From Gammaproteobacteria bacterium (GTDB lineage: Bacteria > Pseudomonadota > Gammaproteobacteria > QNFN01): a stretch of DNA of 9,732 bases. The stretch covers positions 1 to 9,732 of the forward strand of contig QNFN01000043.1 of the NCBI GenBank assembly GCA_003645555.1, read 5' to 3'. Positions 1-7,818 of the stretch are shown here, one piece after another. Under the pieces are notes generated by a model. It was not told the origin of the DNA, made no database searches, and was given only the letters and a program-made list of their open reading frames with translations. The position numbers and the translations under genes were made by a program. Positions within the stretch are counted from its first letter, which is position 1. Every line of letters begins with the position of its first letter.

Positions 1-42
1 GACCATGGCCAACGGACGGTTTCATGACGTGTCAGAGGTTCC

Positions 43-205
43 CTAGTGGGCCGTGCGCAAAGTTCAGTTACTGTTCGCTTCGCCAAAAAGCGTAGCTCTG
101 CGTTGGCAAAGCTTGGAATAGGCTCACTATTCCTGCATTTTCCGCCTTGATCTACACATTTTGGCTGTGCTCCTTAATTACCGAACTTCACGCATGGCCC
201 ACTAG
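43..205. mobile_element. MITE-like non-autonomous element with terminal inverted repeats
   Basis: The ends 43-68 and 180-205 are inverted repeats that match at 22 of 26 positions, both ending in the palindrome CTAG followed inward by TGGGCC. The interior is more AT-rich than the surrounding coding DNA and carries no plausible gene. It holds two small hairpins: GGAATAG (115-121) with CTATTCC (127-133), and CGCTT (76-80) with AAGCG (88-92). A size of about 163 bp, paired ends and no transposase fit a miniature inverted-repeat element mobilised in trans. Some IS5-group elements duplicate YTAR or TA targets, which would suit CTAG, but because CTAG is its own complement I cannot separate a target duplication from the repeat itself. 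The family is not identified. Alternatively it is a large imperfect extragenic palindrome serving as a transcription terminator for the gene beside it. Confidence 0.6.
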
Positions 206-858
206 TGAGATTGGCGACGGCGCTTGATGTGGCCGAGCTTGGCATGCTGTTGCAGACGATAGAAGCGGCGTAACTCACGCAGCAGGGCACGCACGCCACC
301 GCTGCGCAGGTGACGACGCTCGAGATGGGCGCAGTAGGTGGCGGCGTAACCGTTGGCCCGGTGGTAGCGCTGACGCGTGGCGTGGTCCAGGTCAGGCGCG
401 AGATGAAACTGGCCGAACAGCCGTCCGTGCAGGCCGCGCGGGGCACGGCCGTGCCCCTGGCGGGCGGCGAGTAACAGGGCGAGGATGTACTTGTCGATTT
501 CCGCCTGCAGTTCGAGCTCAAGGCAGGTCACCGGCCGGTCGCGCGAGGCGTGCCAGGCTACGCAGAGGAAATGGCTGACCCCCTCTATGACCAGGCAGAG
601 GTCGGCGAAATTGCCGTCGTGGAGGCGGGTCAAGGGGTCATCCTTGCGCAGTCGGCCGAGCAAGCCGGCGGAGAGGTAGAGCCCCAGCCCTATCTCCGCT
701 CCCTCCTCGCACACCAGGAGCTGTTCCTCGGGGACGTTTTGCATGGGTGTGTTGGCCGGAAGCGGGTCGGTGACCAGGAACTGCTCGGCCCGGCAGCCGG
801 GATCGATGGCATAGATCCGTTCGAGATGGTGCTGGATCACGCTTACCTGGGGCGCCAC
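202..858 (-). CDS. conserved-looking protein of unknown function (second gene of pair)
   Basis: The product is 218 aa if it starts at the GTG at 858, 11 nt after the stop of the upstream gene. An ATG at 915 would overlap that gene by 46 nt and add a low-complexity extension that looks like read-through of another frame, so I prefer the GTG, although neither start has a clear Shine-Dalgarno. No signal peptide or membrane segment is visible, so it is probably cytosolic. The central part is the most distinctive: around residues 80-124 it has HDGNFADLC, then IEGVSHF, AWH and LELELQAEIDKY, rich in Glu, His and Asp on a predicted helical background. A second block is RYHRANGYAATYCAHLE. The C-terminus is Arg-rich. 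I do not recognise a named family; my recollection is that similar proteins occur beside relatives of the neighbouring gene in other proteobacteria, unverified. The TAG stop lies inside the terminal repeat of the MITE-like element, so the last residues may have been altered by insertion. Confidence 0.8.
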   Translation of the reverse strand: MAPQVSVIQHHLERIYAIDPGCRAEQFLVTDPLPANTPMQNVPEEQLLVCEEGAEIGLGLYLSAGLLGRLRKDDPLTRLHDGNFADLCLVIEGVSHFLCVAWHASRDRPVTCLELELQAEIDKYILALLLAARQGHGRAPRGLHGRLFGQFHLAPDLDHATRQRYHRANGYAATYCAHLERRHLRSGGVRALLRELRRFYRLQQHAKLGHIKRRRQSH

Positions 859-869
859 TTTGGATGGTC

Positions 870-1496
870 TCAGTGCGTGCGCGTGGTCAGGCCGTTGTTC
901 GGCTCGATGCCGCACTGGCGCAGTTGCTGCGCCAGACGCGGGCTGCCGGTGCGCAGCCAGAGATCGTAGAGCCGAAGCAGGGTGCGTCGCTCACGGGTCT
1001 CGATCGTTTCGCTGACCTCGCCGAGAACATCGACAAAAGGGGTGAACTTCTCGGCCAGTTCGCGGTAGATCGGACAGAGGGCCTGGCCGCGCGGCGACCC
1101 GCCGAGATTTTCGGCCAGGTGCCCGTAGGCGCTGCCGCCCATGGCGATGTAGTAGTCGATATCGACCGCCTTGCGATCGAGGCTGTCGGCGAAAAAGCCG
1201 GCGATGAACAGCGCGACGTCCCCCAGCCGGCGCAGGGCGGCTTGGCGGTCAACGGCGTGACGGCTGTGCACGGCATCGGCGTAGAGAAAGGCGAGCGGCC
1301 GCAAGCCGATGCCGTCGTCGGTCTCTTCGAACAGGTTTTCGGTGTGGATGAAATGGGTCAGCAGGCTGACCAGGTAGTAGACGGTGTCGTCGTCGGCCAG
1401 GACTTGCTGATGCTCCATCGCGGCACCGACGCTGCTCTGGAAGAACTCGGTTGGGGTGGTGTCAGTAATCAATCCGGACGGCGTTTGACTCGGCAT
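870..1496 (-). CDS. helical protein of unknown function (first gene of pair)
   Basis: The product is 208 aa and starts at the ATG at 1496, preceded by GGAGA with about 9 nt spacing, a good ribosome binding site. The protein looks soluble and almost entirely alpha-helical, with no signal peptide or transmembrane stretch. Recognisable blocks, in order, are TEFFQSSVGAAMEHQ near residue 16, TVYYLVSLLTHF near 38, LRRLGDVALFIAGFFADSL near 88, VDIDYYIAMGGSAYGHLA near 110, ELAEKFTPFVDVLGEVSE near 145, and RLYDLWLRTGSPRLAQQL near 174. The dense aromatic and Gly patterning looks like a conserved fold with a buried site, not a junk ORF. Its all-helical nature and position beside nap suggest a TorD/NarJ-like chaperone, but I see none of the usual motifs of that family, so I leave it unassigned. 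It is followed after 11 nt by a second unknown gene and the two are surely cotranscribed. The gap to napC is 262 bp, so it may have its own promoter. Confidence 0.85.
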   Translation of the reverse strand: MPSQTPSGLITDTTPTEFFQSSVGAAMEHQQVLADDDTVYYLVSLLTHFIHTENLFEETDDGIGLRPLAFLYADAVHSRHAVDRQAALRRLGDVALFIAGFFADSLDRKAVDIDYYIAMGGSAYGHLAENLGGSPRGQALCPIYRELAEKFTPFVDVLGEVSETIETRERRTLLRLYDLWLRTGSPRLAQQLRQCGIEPNNGLTTRTH

Positions 1497-1616
1497 GCGC
1501 TTGCGTCTCCTCTGGGTCTGGCGAGCGGGGTGGGCGAGGTGCCCGGTAGCTTTGAGTCTAGGCAGTTGGGATGGCGCGGGTCACGTCTACCCGACGGCGT
1601 AAAGATGTGCGATTAT

Positions 1617-1630
1617 TTGACTCTTGTCAT
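1617..1630 (-). promoter_or_regulatory. possible Crp/Fnr-type box upstream of the unknown gene pair
   Basis: On the minus strand the sequence is ATGAC-AAGA-GTCAA, a 13-of-14 symmetric palindrome about 120 bp upstream of the 1496 start. It matches TTGATNNNNGTCAA except for two bases in the left half. Only a weak -10 candidate, TAGACG (1584-1589), follows at roughly the spacing expected of an activator-dependent promoter. The match is suggestive because the nap operon has a perfect version of this box, but the second-base and fifth-base differences weaken it. Confidence 0.3.
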
Positions 1631-1723
1631 CTCGTGACATGCCCGAGCGGCGTGCGCGCCCGGTCCTGCCGTGTTCGTCGGCGATATACCAGGAAGTATG
1701 AAGTCCGATGCCGGCCAGGCCTG

Positions 1724-1747
1724 GCGGCGGGGGCGTACCCCCGCCGC
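1724..1747 (-). terminator. GC-rich hairpin just downstream of napC
   Basis: A perfect 10-bp stem (1724-1733 with 1738-1747) closes a 4-nt loop, starting 11 nt after the napC stop codon. It is followed on the minus strand by a second, 10-bp palindrome, CCAGGCCTGG (1715-1724), which shares one base with the stem. There is no T-tract, so it is not a canonical intrinsic terminator. It could cause pausing or partial termination, or protect the 3' end of the nap mRNA from exonucleases. The rest of the 1497-1758 gap holds no gene I can support. Confidence 0.5.
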
Positions 1748-1758
1748 ATCGGGACAAC

Positions 1759-2340
1759 TCAGTTGATGACGCTCGCCTGGTCGTCCGGAATCTTCGGCAG
1801 GCGGTGGGCGATGCCCTTATGGCAGTCGATGCAGGTCTTGCCCTCGTCGAGGCCGGTGACATGCTGGTCGAAGGCGCGCCGACCCTGACGGGTCAGGTCC
1901 ATGTAGTCGTAGTCGTGGCAGTTGCGGCATTCGCGCGAGTCGGTCCTCTTCATCGTGCGCCAGACGTTCCTGGCCAGTTCCAGGCGCTTGGCATTGAACT
2001 TCTCCGGGGTGTCGATGGTGCCGAGCGCCTTGTGCAGCAACTCGTTGCTTGCCTGGATCTTGCGGATCATCTTGTGCACCCACTCCTTCGGCACGTGGCA
2101 ATCCGGGCAGGTGGCGCGGACACCGGTGCGGTTCTCGAAGTGGATGGTGTCCTGGTACTCCACGTAGACGTTCTCTTCCATCTCGTGGCAGGAGATGCAG
2201 AAGGCCTCGGTGTTGGTCCACTCCATCACCGTGTTGAAACCGCCCCAGAAGACGATGCCGGCGATGAAGGTGACGACCAGTGCGCCGAAACCGTAGGCCC
2301 GACCCTTGCCGGGCATGGCAGTACGTTCCGAATCAGTCAT
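1759..2340 (-). CDS. napC: NapC, membrane-anchored tetrahaem c-type cytochrome (quinol dehydrogenase)
   Basis: The product is 193 aa, typical of the NapC/NirT family. It starts at the ATG at 2340, which has an AAGGA ribosome binding site 8 nt upstream. One N-terminal transmembrane helix (about residues 17-35) anchors it in the inner membrane with the haem domain in the periplasm. Four CXXCH haem-binding motifs are present: CISCH (48-52), CPDCH (78-82), CRNCH (138-142) and CIDCH (170-174). The last is followed by KGIAHRLP, a usual NapC/NirT ending. NapC oxidises menaquinol or ubiquinol and passes electrons to NapB and then NapA. It is the last gene of the nap operon, 43 bp after napB, and is followed by a strong hairpin. 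NapC and NapGH are both present, so the organism has two ways of feeding NapAB. The assignment is secure from motif count, length and context. Confidence 0.97.
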   Translation of the reverse strand: MTDSERTAMPGKGRAYGFGALVVTFIAGIVFWGGFNTVMEWTNTEAFCISCHEMEENVYVEYQDTIHFENRTGVRATCPDCHVPKEWVHKMIRKIQASNELLHKALGTIDTPEKFNAKRLELARNVWRTMKRTDSRECRNCHDYDYMDLTRQGRRAFDQHVTGLDEGKTCIDCHKGIAHRLPKIPDDQASVIN

Positions 2341-2383
2341 GGCGGAGTCCTTTCTGTTCCGTGACGCGGGCGAGGGCCATGGC

Positions 2384-2833
2384 TCAGCGACCGGTCAGCA
2401 CGTCGACCGGCTGGAACGCGTTGTTGACCAGCGGATGGGCATCGACCTGTGGTACGTGGCACTGGGTGCAGAAGTAGCGGCTCGCGGAGACGTTCGAGAG
2501 CTCCGTGCCGTCGCGGTCGCGGAAGTGGGTCAGGCTGATCTTGGTGGCCTTGGCCGAGCGGTAGTTGTCCCAGCTGTGGCAGGTCAGGCACTTGTTGCTG
2601 TTGGCGTTGATGATGTAGCCGTCGATCTCGTGCGGGATCAGCGGCGGCTGCTGAACGTAGGCGCGTTCGAGGGGAGCCCGTTCCTTCATCATCGGTTTGA
2701 AGTCATGGACCTGGTTGGTCGAGTCGAGCGGTGTCGCGCCACGCATCGGGGTTGCCATCTGCGCGGCGAGGATGCCCGGGAGTGCCGAGGCGCCGAAGGC
2801 CAGCAGCAGGGTCAAGGCAGCGGTCCTCTTCAT
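2384..2833 (-). CDS. napB: NapB, periplasmic dihaem cytochrome c subunit of nitrate reductase
   Basis: The product is 149 aa. The ATG at 2833 overlaps the napH stop as ATGA and has GGAGG 7 nt upstream (2841-2845). A Sec signal peptide ([20 protein letters not shown], cleaved around residues 20-25) sends it to the periplasm. Two haem-attachment motifs are visible, CLTCH (82-86) and CTQCH (122-126). His68 in PPLIPH and His103 in SLTHF sit where the family carries its distal axial haem ligands. The end, VPQVDAHPLVNNAFQPV, is characteristic of NapB. It is the small subunit of the NapAB complex, relaying electrons from NapC or NapGH to the Fe-S cluster of NapA. Everything expected of the family is intact. 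Confidence 0.97.
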   Translation of the reverse strand: MKRTAALTLLLAFGASALPGILAAQMATPMRGATPLDSTNQVHDFKPMMKERAPLERAYVQQPPLIPHEIDGYIINANSNKCLTCHSWDNYRSAKATKISLTHFRDRDGTELSNVSASRYFCTQCHVPQVDAHPLVNNAFQPVDVLTGR

Positions 2834-3690
2834 GACGAAGCCTCCATCTTGTTGTGAAAACGGGTACCGAAATGGAACACGATCTGGTCGCATACATCGA
2901 TGCAGCGACCGCAGTTGGTGCAGTTCATGCCGGTGATTACCGGCCCGGGGCCGTCCCCGGTCCCCTTTAGTGCCGGCTGGATCACCTGCGGTTCGGGGCA
3001 GACACGGAAACATTCCATGCAGTCGTCGCAGCGTGCGCGGTCGTCGGCGCGTACGCGGATGATGCTGCCCGCGCCGAGCAGGCTGTAGGTGGCGCCCATC
3101 GGACAGAGGTGGCTGCACCAGCCGCGCTGGGCCACCAGCAGGTCGAACAGGAACACCGCCAGCAGCACCACCCAGGCGAAACCGAAACCGAAAATCAGTC
3201 CGCGATGCAGCATCGACACCGGGTTGACCCACTCCCACACGGTGATCCCGGTCAGGGCGGTCATGATCAGGAGAGTGCCCAGCAGCCAGTAGCGGGTCGT
3301 CCGTGACGGGCGGGCGCGCGGGCGCAGGCCGAGCATCTCGCGCAGCCAGGCGGCGGCGTCGGTGACGATGTTGACCGGGCAGACCCAGCCGCAGAAGGCG
3401 CGACCGCCAACCAGCAGGTAGAAGGTGACGACAATGGCCGTGCCGAGCAGCGCGGTGGTTTCGGGCAGGTGCCCGCTGACCGTGGTCTGTAACAGTAGGA
3501 ATGGATCGGTCAGCGGCAGCAGGTCGAGCACCAGGTTCGATGACAGGTTGCCCTTGACGATCCAGATGCCAGCCATCGGACCGAGCAGGAACAGACCGAG
3601 GATGCCGACCTGGGTCAAACGCCGCAGGAACAGCCATTTCCAGCGCCAACGCGACCGGACCATGGCGATAGGTAAGGTGGCGGTATTCAC
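2830..3690 (-). CDS. napH: NapH, membrane ferredoxin-type quinol oxidase component
   Basis: The product is 286 aa from the GTG at 3690, which overlaps the napG stop as GTGA. An ATG at 3663 would lose nine residues and has no ribosome binding site, so the coupled GTG is preferred. The protein has about four transmembrane helices, in the regions near residues 22-45, 80-95, 133-151 and 164-186. Two conserved loop motifs, CGWVCP (about 100-105) and [10 protein letters not shown] (about 190-199), are followed by a cytoplasmic C-terminal domain with two 4Fe-4S sites, [12 protein letters not shown] and [12 protein letters not shown]. The last cluster lacks the usual final Pro, which I believe is normal for NapH. 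With NapG it forms a quinol-oxidising unit that complements NapC. It overlaps napG on one side and napB on the other by 4 nt, so expression is translationally linked. Confidence 0.96.
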   Translation of the reverse strand: MNTATLPIAMVRSRWRWKWLFLRRLTQVGILGLFLLGPMAGIWIVKGNLSSNLVLDLLPLTDPFLLLQTTVSGHLPETTALLGTAIVVTFYLLVGGRAFCGWVCPVNIVTDAAAWLREMLGLRPRARPSRTTRYWLLGTLLIMTALTGITVWEWVNPVSMLHRGLIFGFGFAWVVLLAVFLFDLLVAQRGWCSHLCPMGATYSLLGAGSIIRVRADDRARCDDCMECFRVCPEPQVIQPALKGTGDGPGPVITGMNCTNCGRCIDVCDQIVFHFGTRFHNKMEASS

Positions 3691-4466
3691 TGCAGTCCCC
3701 CGCCAGCGGGCATCCGGTCGGGCAGGTCGATAATATTTTCGAGCAGCGGTTTGCCGGCCTTCTCCTGCTCTTCCCAACCGAGCCGGTAGTGGCGTCCGAG
3801 CTGCCCCTTGGCCAGCGTTATCGGCAGCACCTTGATGGCGGCCACGTCGAGCACGCACGCCGCCTCGCACTTGCCGCAGCCGGTGCAGGTCTCGGAGTTG
3901 ACCGTGTGCAGGAAGCGGGCATGCACGCCGGTGCGGTCGTTGTGGTCAAGCTCCAGCGTGATGGCCTCGCCGATCAACGGGCAGATCTGGTAGCAGACAT
4001 CGCAGCGCAGGCCGAGGAAATTGAGGCAGGTCTCCTGGTCGATCAGCACCGCCAGCCCCATGCGTGCGTCATCGATGTCGGTCAGTTCAGGGTCGAGCGC
4101 TCCGGTCGGACACGCCTTGACACATGGAATGTCTTCGCACATTTCACACGCCACCTGGCGGGCGATGAAGTAAGGTGTTCCCACCGCAACCGGCTCGCCG
4201 ACGCGGGCCAGATCGAGGGTGTCGTAAGGGCAGTCACGGACGCACAGACCGCAGCGGACACAGGCACCCAGGAACGTTTCTTCATCGAGTACACCCGGGG
4301 GGCGCAGCGCCTGTGCCGGCATGGCGCTGGCGTTGGTGGCGTAGAGGGTGACCCCGCCGCCGAACAGCGCCGCCCCGCAGGCGGTCATCACCACCTCCTG
4401 CAGGAAGTGCCGCCGGCCGGGGCTCGGCGGCCCCGGTACCTGCGTGTTCTGCTGCTCCTGGCTCAT
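3687..4466 (-). CDS. napG: NapG, periplasmic ferredoxin-type protein with four 4Fe-4S clusters
   Basis: The product is 259 aa, starting at the ATG at 4466, 25 bp after napA, with only a weak upstream GGG as ribosome binding site. The N-terminus carries a Tat-type motif, GRRHFL (17-22), followed by a hydrophobic stretch to about residue 48, indicating folded export. Four cysteine sets for 4Fe-4S clusters follow: C69/72/75/79, C107/110/115/119, C147/155/158/162 and C194/197/200/204. The third set, with a seven-residue gap after the first Cys, and the second, [14 protein letters not shown], are typical of NapG. It receives electrons from the membrane partner NapH and delivers them toward NapAB. 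The family and order in the operon leave little doubt. The C-terminus ends in a 4-nt overlap with napH. Confidence 0.97.
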   Translation of the reverse strand: MSQEQQNTQVPGPPSPGRRHFLQEVVMTACGAALFGGGVTLYATNASAMPAQALRPPGVLDEETFLGACVRCGLCVRDCPYDTLDLARVGEPVAVGTPYFIARQVACEMCEDIPCVKACPTGALDPELTDIDDARMGLAVLIDQETCLNFLGLRCDVCYQICPLIGEAITLELDHNDRTGVHARFLHTVNSETCTGCGKCEAACVLDVAAIKVLPITLAKGQLGRHYRLGWEEQEKAGKPLLENIIDLPDRMPAGGGLQ

Positions 4467-4491
4467 CGCCGTAGCCCGTTGGCCGCCTGCG

Positions 4492-7020
4492 TTACGCCTT
4501 GACCACGCGCACGGCGCATTTCTTGTAGTCGGTCTCTTTCGAGATCGGGCAGGTGGCGTCGAGGGTCAGCTTGTTGACCAGGCGGCCGGCATCGAACCAG
4601 GGGATGTAGATCAGCCCCACGGGCGGCCGGTTGCGACCCCGGGTCTCGACCCGAGTCTCGAGTTCGCCACGCCGGGTCTGCAGCTTGACCGCCATGCCCC
4701 GCTTGAGGCCGCGCTTCCTGACATCCTCGGGGTGCATGAAGACCACCGCATCGGGGAAGGCGCGGTAGAGTTCCGGCACCCGCCGGGTCATCGATCCGGA
4801 GTGCCAGTGTTCCAGCACCCGGCCGGTGACCAGCCACAGGTCGTACTCGCTGTCCGGCGACTCGGCCGGCGGCTCGTAGGGCAAGGCAAAGATCACCGCC
4901 TTGCCGTCGGGCTTGCCGCAGAAGCGTATCCCTCCACCTTTTTTGACGTAGGGGTCGTAGCCCTCGCGGAAGCGCCACAGCGTCTCCTTGCCATCGACCA
5001 CCGGCCAACGCGGGCCGCGGGTCTGGTGGTAGGTATCGAAGTCGGCGAGGTCATGCGCCTTGCCGCGCCCGAAGCCGGCGTACTCCTCGAACAGGCCCTT
5101 CTGCACGTAGAAGCCGAAGTGCTCGGATTCATGGTTGGCGTAGACATTGCCGGACTGGTCGGTGATGGTGCCGGACTGGTAGGGGAACTTGTCGACCTGG
5201 CCGTTGGCATAGAGGACGTCGAACAGGGTCTTGCCCTTGTACTCCGGCGCCTTGGCCAGCAGGTCGTCGGACCAGACCTCCTCGACCTTGAAGCGCTTGG
5301 AGAATTCCATCAGCTGCCAGACATCGGACTTGGCCTCGCCCGGTGCCGACACTTGCTCGTGCCAGAACTGGGTGCGGCGTTCGGCGTTGCCGTAGGCACC
5401 CTCCTTCTCGACCCACATCGCGGTCGGCAGCACCAGGTCGGCGGCCAGCGCGGAGACGGTCGGGTAAGGATCGGAGACGACGATGAAGTTGTCCGGGTTG
5501 CGGTAGCCCGGCAGCGTCTCCTCGTTCATGTTCGGTGCCGCCTGGACGTTGTTGTTGCACATCACCCAGTAGGCGTTGAGCTTGCCATCCTTGAGCATGC
5601 GGTTCTGGAGCACGGCGTGGTAGCCGACCTTGGCGGGGATGGTCCCCTCGGGCAGCTTCCACGTCTTCTCGGCATAGTCGCGGTGCGGCTTCTTGGCGAC
5701 GACCATGTCGGCCGGCAGGCGATGGGCGAAGGTGCCGACCTCGCGCGCGGTGCCGCATGCCGACGGCTGGCCGGTCAGCGAGAACGGGCCGTTACCCGGT
5801 TCCGAGATCTTGCCGGTCAGCAGGTGGACGTTGTACATCAGGTTGTTCACCCAGGTGCCCCGGGTATGCTGGTTGAAGCCCATGGTCCAGTAGGAGACCA
5901 CCTTGCGCTCCGGGTCGGCGTAGAGCTCGGCCAGGGCCTCGAGATCCTTGGCCGGCACACCGGAGAGCTTGCTGACCGAATCGACATCGTAGTCGGCGAC
6001 GTAGGCGGCGAACTCGTCGAAGCTCATCGGCGCCGAGCCGACCTGGCCCTTACGGGTTTTGCCGTTTTTGGAAGCCTGCTCCAGCGGGTGGGTCGGACGC
6101 AGGCCGTAGCCGATGTCATCGTTACCCTTGCGGAAGTTGACGTGGCTGTTGACGAACTCCTGGTTCACCTTGCCGTTCTGGATGATGTAGTTGGCGATGT
6201 AGTTGAGGATCGCCAGGTCGGTCTGCGGCGTGAAGATCATGCCCAGGTCGGCAAGATCGAAATTGCGGTTGCGGAAGGTCGACAGCACGGCCACCTTGAC
6301 GTGCGGCGCAGTCAGGCGCCGGTCGGTCAGGCGCGACCAGAGGATCGGGTGCATCTCGGCCATGTTCGCGCCCCATAGCACGAAAGCGTCGGCGTGCTCG
6401 AGGTCGTCGTAGCAGCCCATCGGCTCGTCGATGCCGAAGGTGCGCATGAAACCGGCCACGGCCGAGGCCATGCAGTGGCGGGCGTTGGGGTCGAGGTGGT
6501 TGGAACGAGAGCCGGCCTTGTAGAGCTTGGCCGCGGCGTAGCCCTCCCAGACCGTCCACTGGCCGGAGCCGAACATCCCGACGGCCGGCATCTGATCGCT
6601 GTTGCGGGTCTTGGCGATCGCGACCTTCCACTTCTCGGCCATGATGTCGAACGCCTGGTCCCAGGTGATCGGTGTGAACTCGCCTTCCTTGTCGAACTGG
6701 CCTTCCTTCATGCGCAGCATCGGCGTTTTCAGCCGGTCCTGGCCGTAGAGGATCTTGGACAGGAAGTAGCCCTTGATGCAGTTCAGGCCACGGTTGACCG
6801 GTGCCTCCGGGTCGCCCTGGGTCGCCACCACGCGGCCATCCTTGACGCCGACCAGCACGCTGCAGCCAGTGCCGCAGAACCGGCACGGGGCCTTGTCCCA
6901 ACGGATGTCGCCCTTTTTGGCGGTCATCGCCGCCTGCGCGCCGGGAATGGTCACGCCGGCCGCAGTCGCGGCCGCGGTGATTGCCTGGGTCTTGATGAAG
7001 TCACGCCGAGTCAGTTTCAT
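4492..7020 (-). CDS. napA: NapA, catalytic subunit of periplasmic nitrate reductase (Mo-bis-MGD, 4Fe-4S)
   Basis: The product is 842 aa and reduces nitrate to nitrite in the periplasm. I start it at the ATG at 7020 because AAGGAG lies 8 nt upstream (7029-7034). A GTG at 7029 is in frame but touches that ribosome binding site. The Tat signal is TRRDFIK (4-10), with likely cleavage after AQA near residue 30. The single 4Fe-4S cluster is held by C46, C49, C53 and C81 (CRFCGTGC and NCIKGYF). Cys183 in [12 protein letters not shown] is the expected molybdenum ligand, and the surrounding [10 protein letters not shown] identifies NapA specifically. The C-terminal molybdopterin-dinucleotide-binding domain runs from about residue 710, with [18 protein letters not shown], to the end. 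Length and motifs match full-length proteobacterial NapA and nothing is missing. The gene stop precedes napG by 25 bp and the SD overlaps the napD stop. Confidence 0.99.
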   Translation of the reverse strand: MKLTRRDFIKTQAITAAATAAGVTIPGAQAAMTAKKGDIRWDKAPCRFCGTGCSVLVGVKDGRVVATQGDPEAPVNRGLNCIKGYFLSKILYGQDRLKTPMLRMKEGQFDKEGEFTPITWDQAFDIMAEKWKVAIAKTRNSDQMPAVGMFGSGQWTVWEGYAAAKLYKAGSRSNHLDPNARHCMASAVAGFMRTFGIDEPMGCYDDLEHADAFVLWGANMAEMHPILWSRLTDRRLTAPHVKVAVLSTFRNRNFDLADLGMIFTPQTDLAILNYIANYIIQNGKVNQEFVNSHVNFRKGNDDIGYGLRPTHPLEQASKNGKTRKGQVGSAPMSFDEFAAYVADYDVDSVSKLSGVPAKDLEALAELYADPERKVVSYWTMGFNQHTRGTWVNNLMYNVHLLTGKISEPGNGPFSLTGQPSACGTAREVGTFAHRLPADMVVAKKPHRDYAEKTWKLPEGTIPAKVGYHAVLQNRMLKDGKLNAYWVMCNNNVQAAPNMNEETLPGYRNPDNFIVVSDPYPTVSALAADLVLPTAMWVEKEGAYGNAERRTQFWHEQVSAPGEAKSDVWQLMEFSKRFKVEEVWSDDLLAKAPEYKGKTLFDVLYANGQVDKFPYQSGTITDQSGNVYANHESEHFGFYVQKGLFEEYAGFGRGKAHDLADFDTYHQTRGPRWPVVDGKETLWRFREGYDPYVKKGGGIRFCGKPDGKAVIFALPYEPPAESPDSEYDLWLVTGRVLEHWHSGSMTRRVPELYRAFPDAVVFMHPEDVRKRGLKRGMAVKLQTRRGELETRVETRGRNRPPVGLIYIPWFDAGRLVNKLTLDATCPISKETDYKKCAVRVVKA

Positions 7021-7028
7021 GACCGCCA

Positions 7029-7034
7029 CTCCTT
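7029..7034 (-). promoter_or_regulatory. ribosome binding site that fixes the napA start
   Basis: On the minus strand AAGGAG sits 8 nt before the ATG at 7020 and overlaps the napD TAA stop (7033-7035). It excludes the in-frame GTG at 7029, which overlaps the site itself. Termination of napD and initiation of napA are therefore probably coupled. Confidence 0.8.
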
Positions 7035-7275
7035 AGGTTTCTGATTCGTCATCGCTGTACTGGAAGGTAATTGCCGCGGAGATCACACCCTGGGTTTCGT
7101 GGATCGCCGTCAGCGTGTCGGCCGCCACCTGGGAGACGTCGTTTTCGACAGTGACGACCAGCCGGCCGTCGTCGGTAGTGGCGTGGATTTCAACGCCGGG
7201 CAGCGTGAGCAACTGGCCGGCGATCTGGTCCCGGTCATCCGGGCGGGTGTGGATTACGAGGCTTGCAATGTTCAT
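7033..7275 (-). CDS. napD: NapD, Tat-signal-binding chaperone for NapA
   Basis: The product is 80 aa. The start at 7275 is set by an ATGA overlap with the napF stop and by the family N-terminus MNIASLVIHTRPD. A longer reading of the frame to 7482 would run through napF and is not real. NapD is a small cytoplasmic ferredoxin-fold protein that binds the twin-arginine signal peptide of NapA and holds back export until the cofactors are loaded. Visible family traits are the opening strand ASLVIHTRP, the LPGVEIHATTDDGRLVVTVE block and the closing ITFQYSDDE acidic tail. No strong ribosome binding site is seen, so translation probably depends on napF. The assignment rests on N-terminus, size and position between napF and napA. 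Confidence 0.95.
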   Translation of the reverse strand: MNIASLVIHTRPDDRDQIAGQLLTLPGVEIHATTDDGRLVVTVENDVSQVAADTLTAIHETQGVISAAITFQYSDDESET

Positions 7276-7784
7276 GCGGCAATACCCGTGCGGGAAGGAG
7301 GTGGGGTGCCGATCCGGATCACGCCGACCGGGCATGGGGCCACGCAGGCACCGCAACCGGTGCAGGCGCCGGGATCGACTACGGGCAGACCGCCGCGCGG
7401 GGCCTCGGGACGAAACGCCACAGCCTCGTGTGGACACGGATCGACGCAGGCATGGCAGTGCACGCCCGTGGCCTCGATGCACTCAGGGGCCACCAGGGCG
7501 ATATGGTTCCAGGGTGAGGTGTCGGGAGCCGGACGTCGCAGTGCGACCGGTTTGCAGACCGTGACGCAGTCACCGCAGAAGGTGCATTCACCGAGGTTGA
7601 ATTCGATTGCCGGAAAGCCGCCGTCACCCTGGACCAGGATCTGTTCTGGGCAGGCCGGCAGGCAGTCGAGACAGCGGGTGCAATCGTCGTGGAAACGCGC
7701 CGTCGCCCAGGGCGGACGGACGGGCTGTCGATGGCCGCGTGGGTCGGCGCGGAACAGCTGGCGACGGGTTGTAGTGGGTGCCAT
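7272..7784 (-). CDS. napF: NapF, cytoplasmic 4Fe-4S protein acting in NapA maturation
   Basis: The product is 170 aa, starting at the ATG at 7784 with an AGGA ribosome binding site about 10 nt upstream. It has four cysteine sets for 4Fe-4S clusters: C35/38/41/45 (CTRCLDCLPACP), C67/70/73/77 (CTFCGDCVTVC), C102/110/113/117 (last part CHACVDPCP) and C141/144/147/151 (CTGCGACVAPCP). The N-terminal RRQLF resembles a twin-arginine motif, but no hydrophobic stretch follows, consistent with a cytoplasmic protein. NapF is known in E. coli to bind NapA before export, probably helping Fe-S or redox preparation. It is the first gene of the operon and lies directly downstream of the FNR-type promoter. 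The pattern excludes a generic ferredoxin because of the four-cluster layout and the nap context. Confidence 0.95.
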   Translation of the reverse strand: MAPTTTRRQLFRADPRGHRQPVRPPWATARFHDDCTRCLDCLPACPEQILVQGDGGFPAIEFNLGECTFCGDCVTVCKPVALRRPAPDTSPWNHIALVAPECIEATGVHCHACVDPCPHEAVAFRPEAPRGGLPVVDPGACTGCGACVAPCPVGVIRIGTPPPSRTGIAA

Positions 7785-7818
7785 CCTGGCGAGTCCTGAT
7801 CCTTATGCGGTCAAGGCA

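Noticed and set aside
870..1496. Assignment of the 208-aa protein as a TorD/NarJ-type chaperone
   Set aside because: It is helical and near a molybdoenzyme operon, but I could not see the typical family motifs, and NapD already serves NapA.
864..1637. Plus-strand open frame opposite the first unknown gene
   Set aside because: It runs antisense to a gene with a good ribosome binding site and conserved-looking blocks, and its own start has no supporting signal.
2384..3649. Single 421-codon minus-strand frame covering napB plus most of napH in another frame
   Set aside because: Only its last 149 residues are real (NapB). The upstream part is NapH DNA read in the wrong frame; NapH is clear in its own frame.
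4348..6378. Long plus-strand open frame (676 codons) opposite napG and napA
   Set aside because: It is antisense to the unmistakable napA and napG frames; in GC-rich DNA the strand opposite a gene often stays open. The translation is Val/Gly/Leu/Asp/His-rich and shows no domain.
7033..7482. 149-residue version of NapD
   Set aside because: The first 69 residues come from reading napF out of frame; the family N-terminus and the ATGA overlap put the start at 7275.
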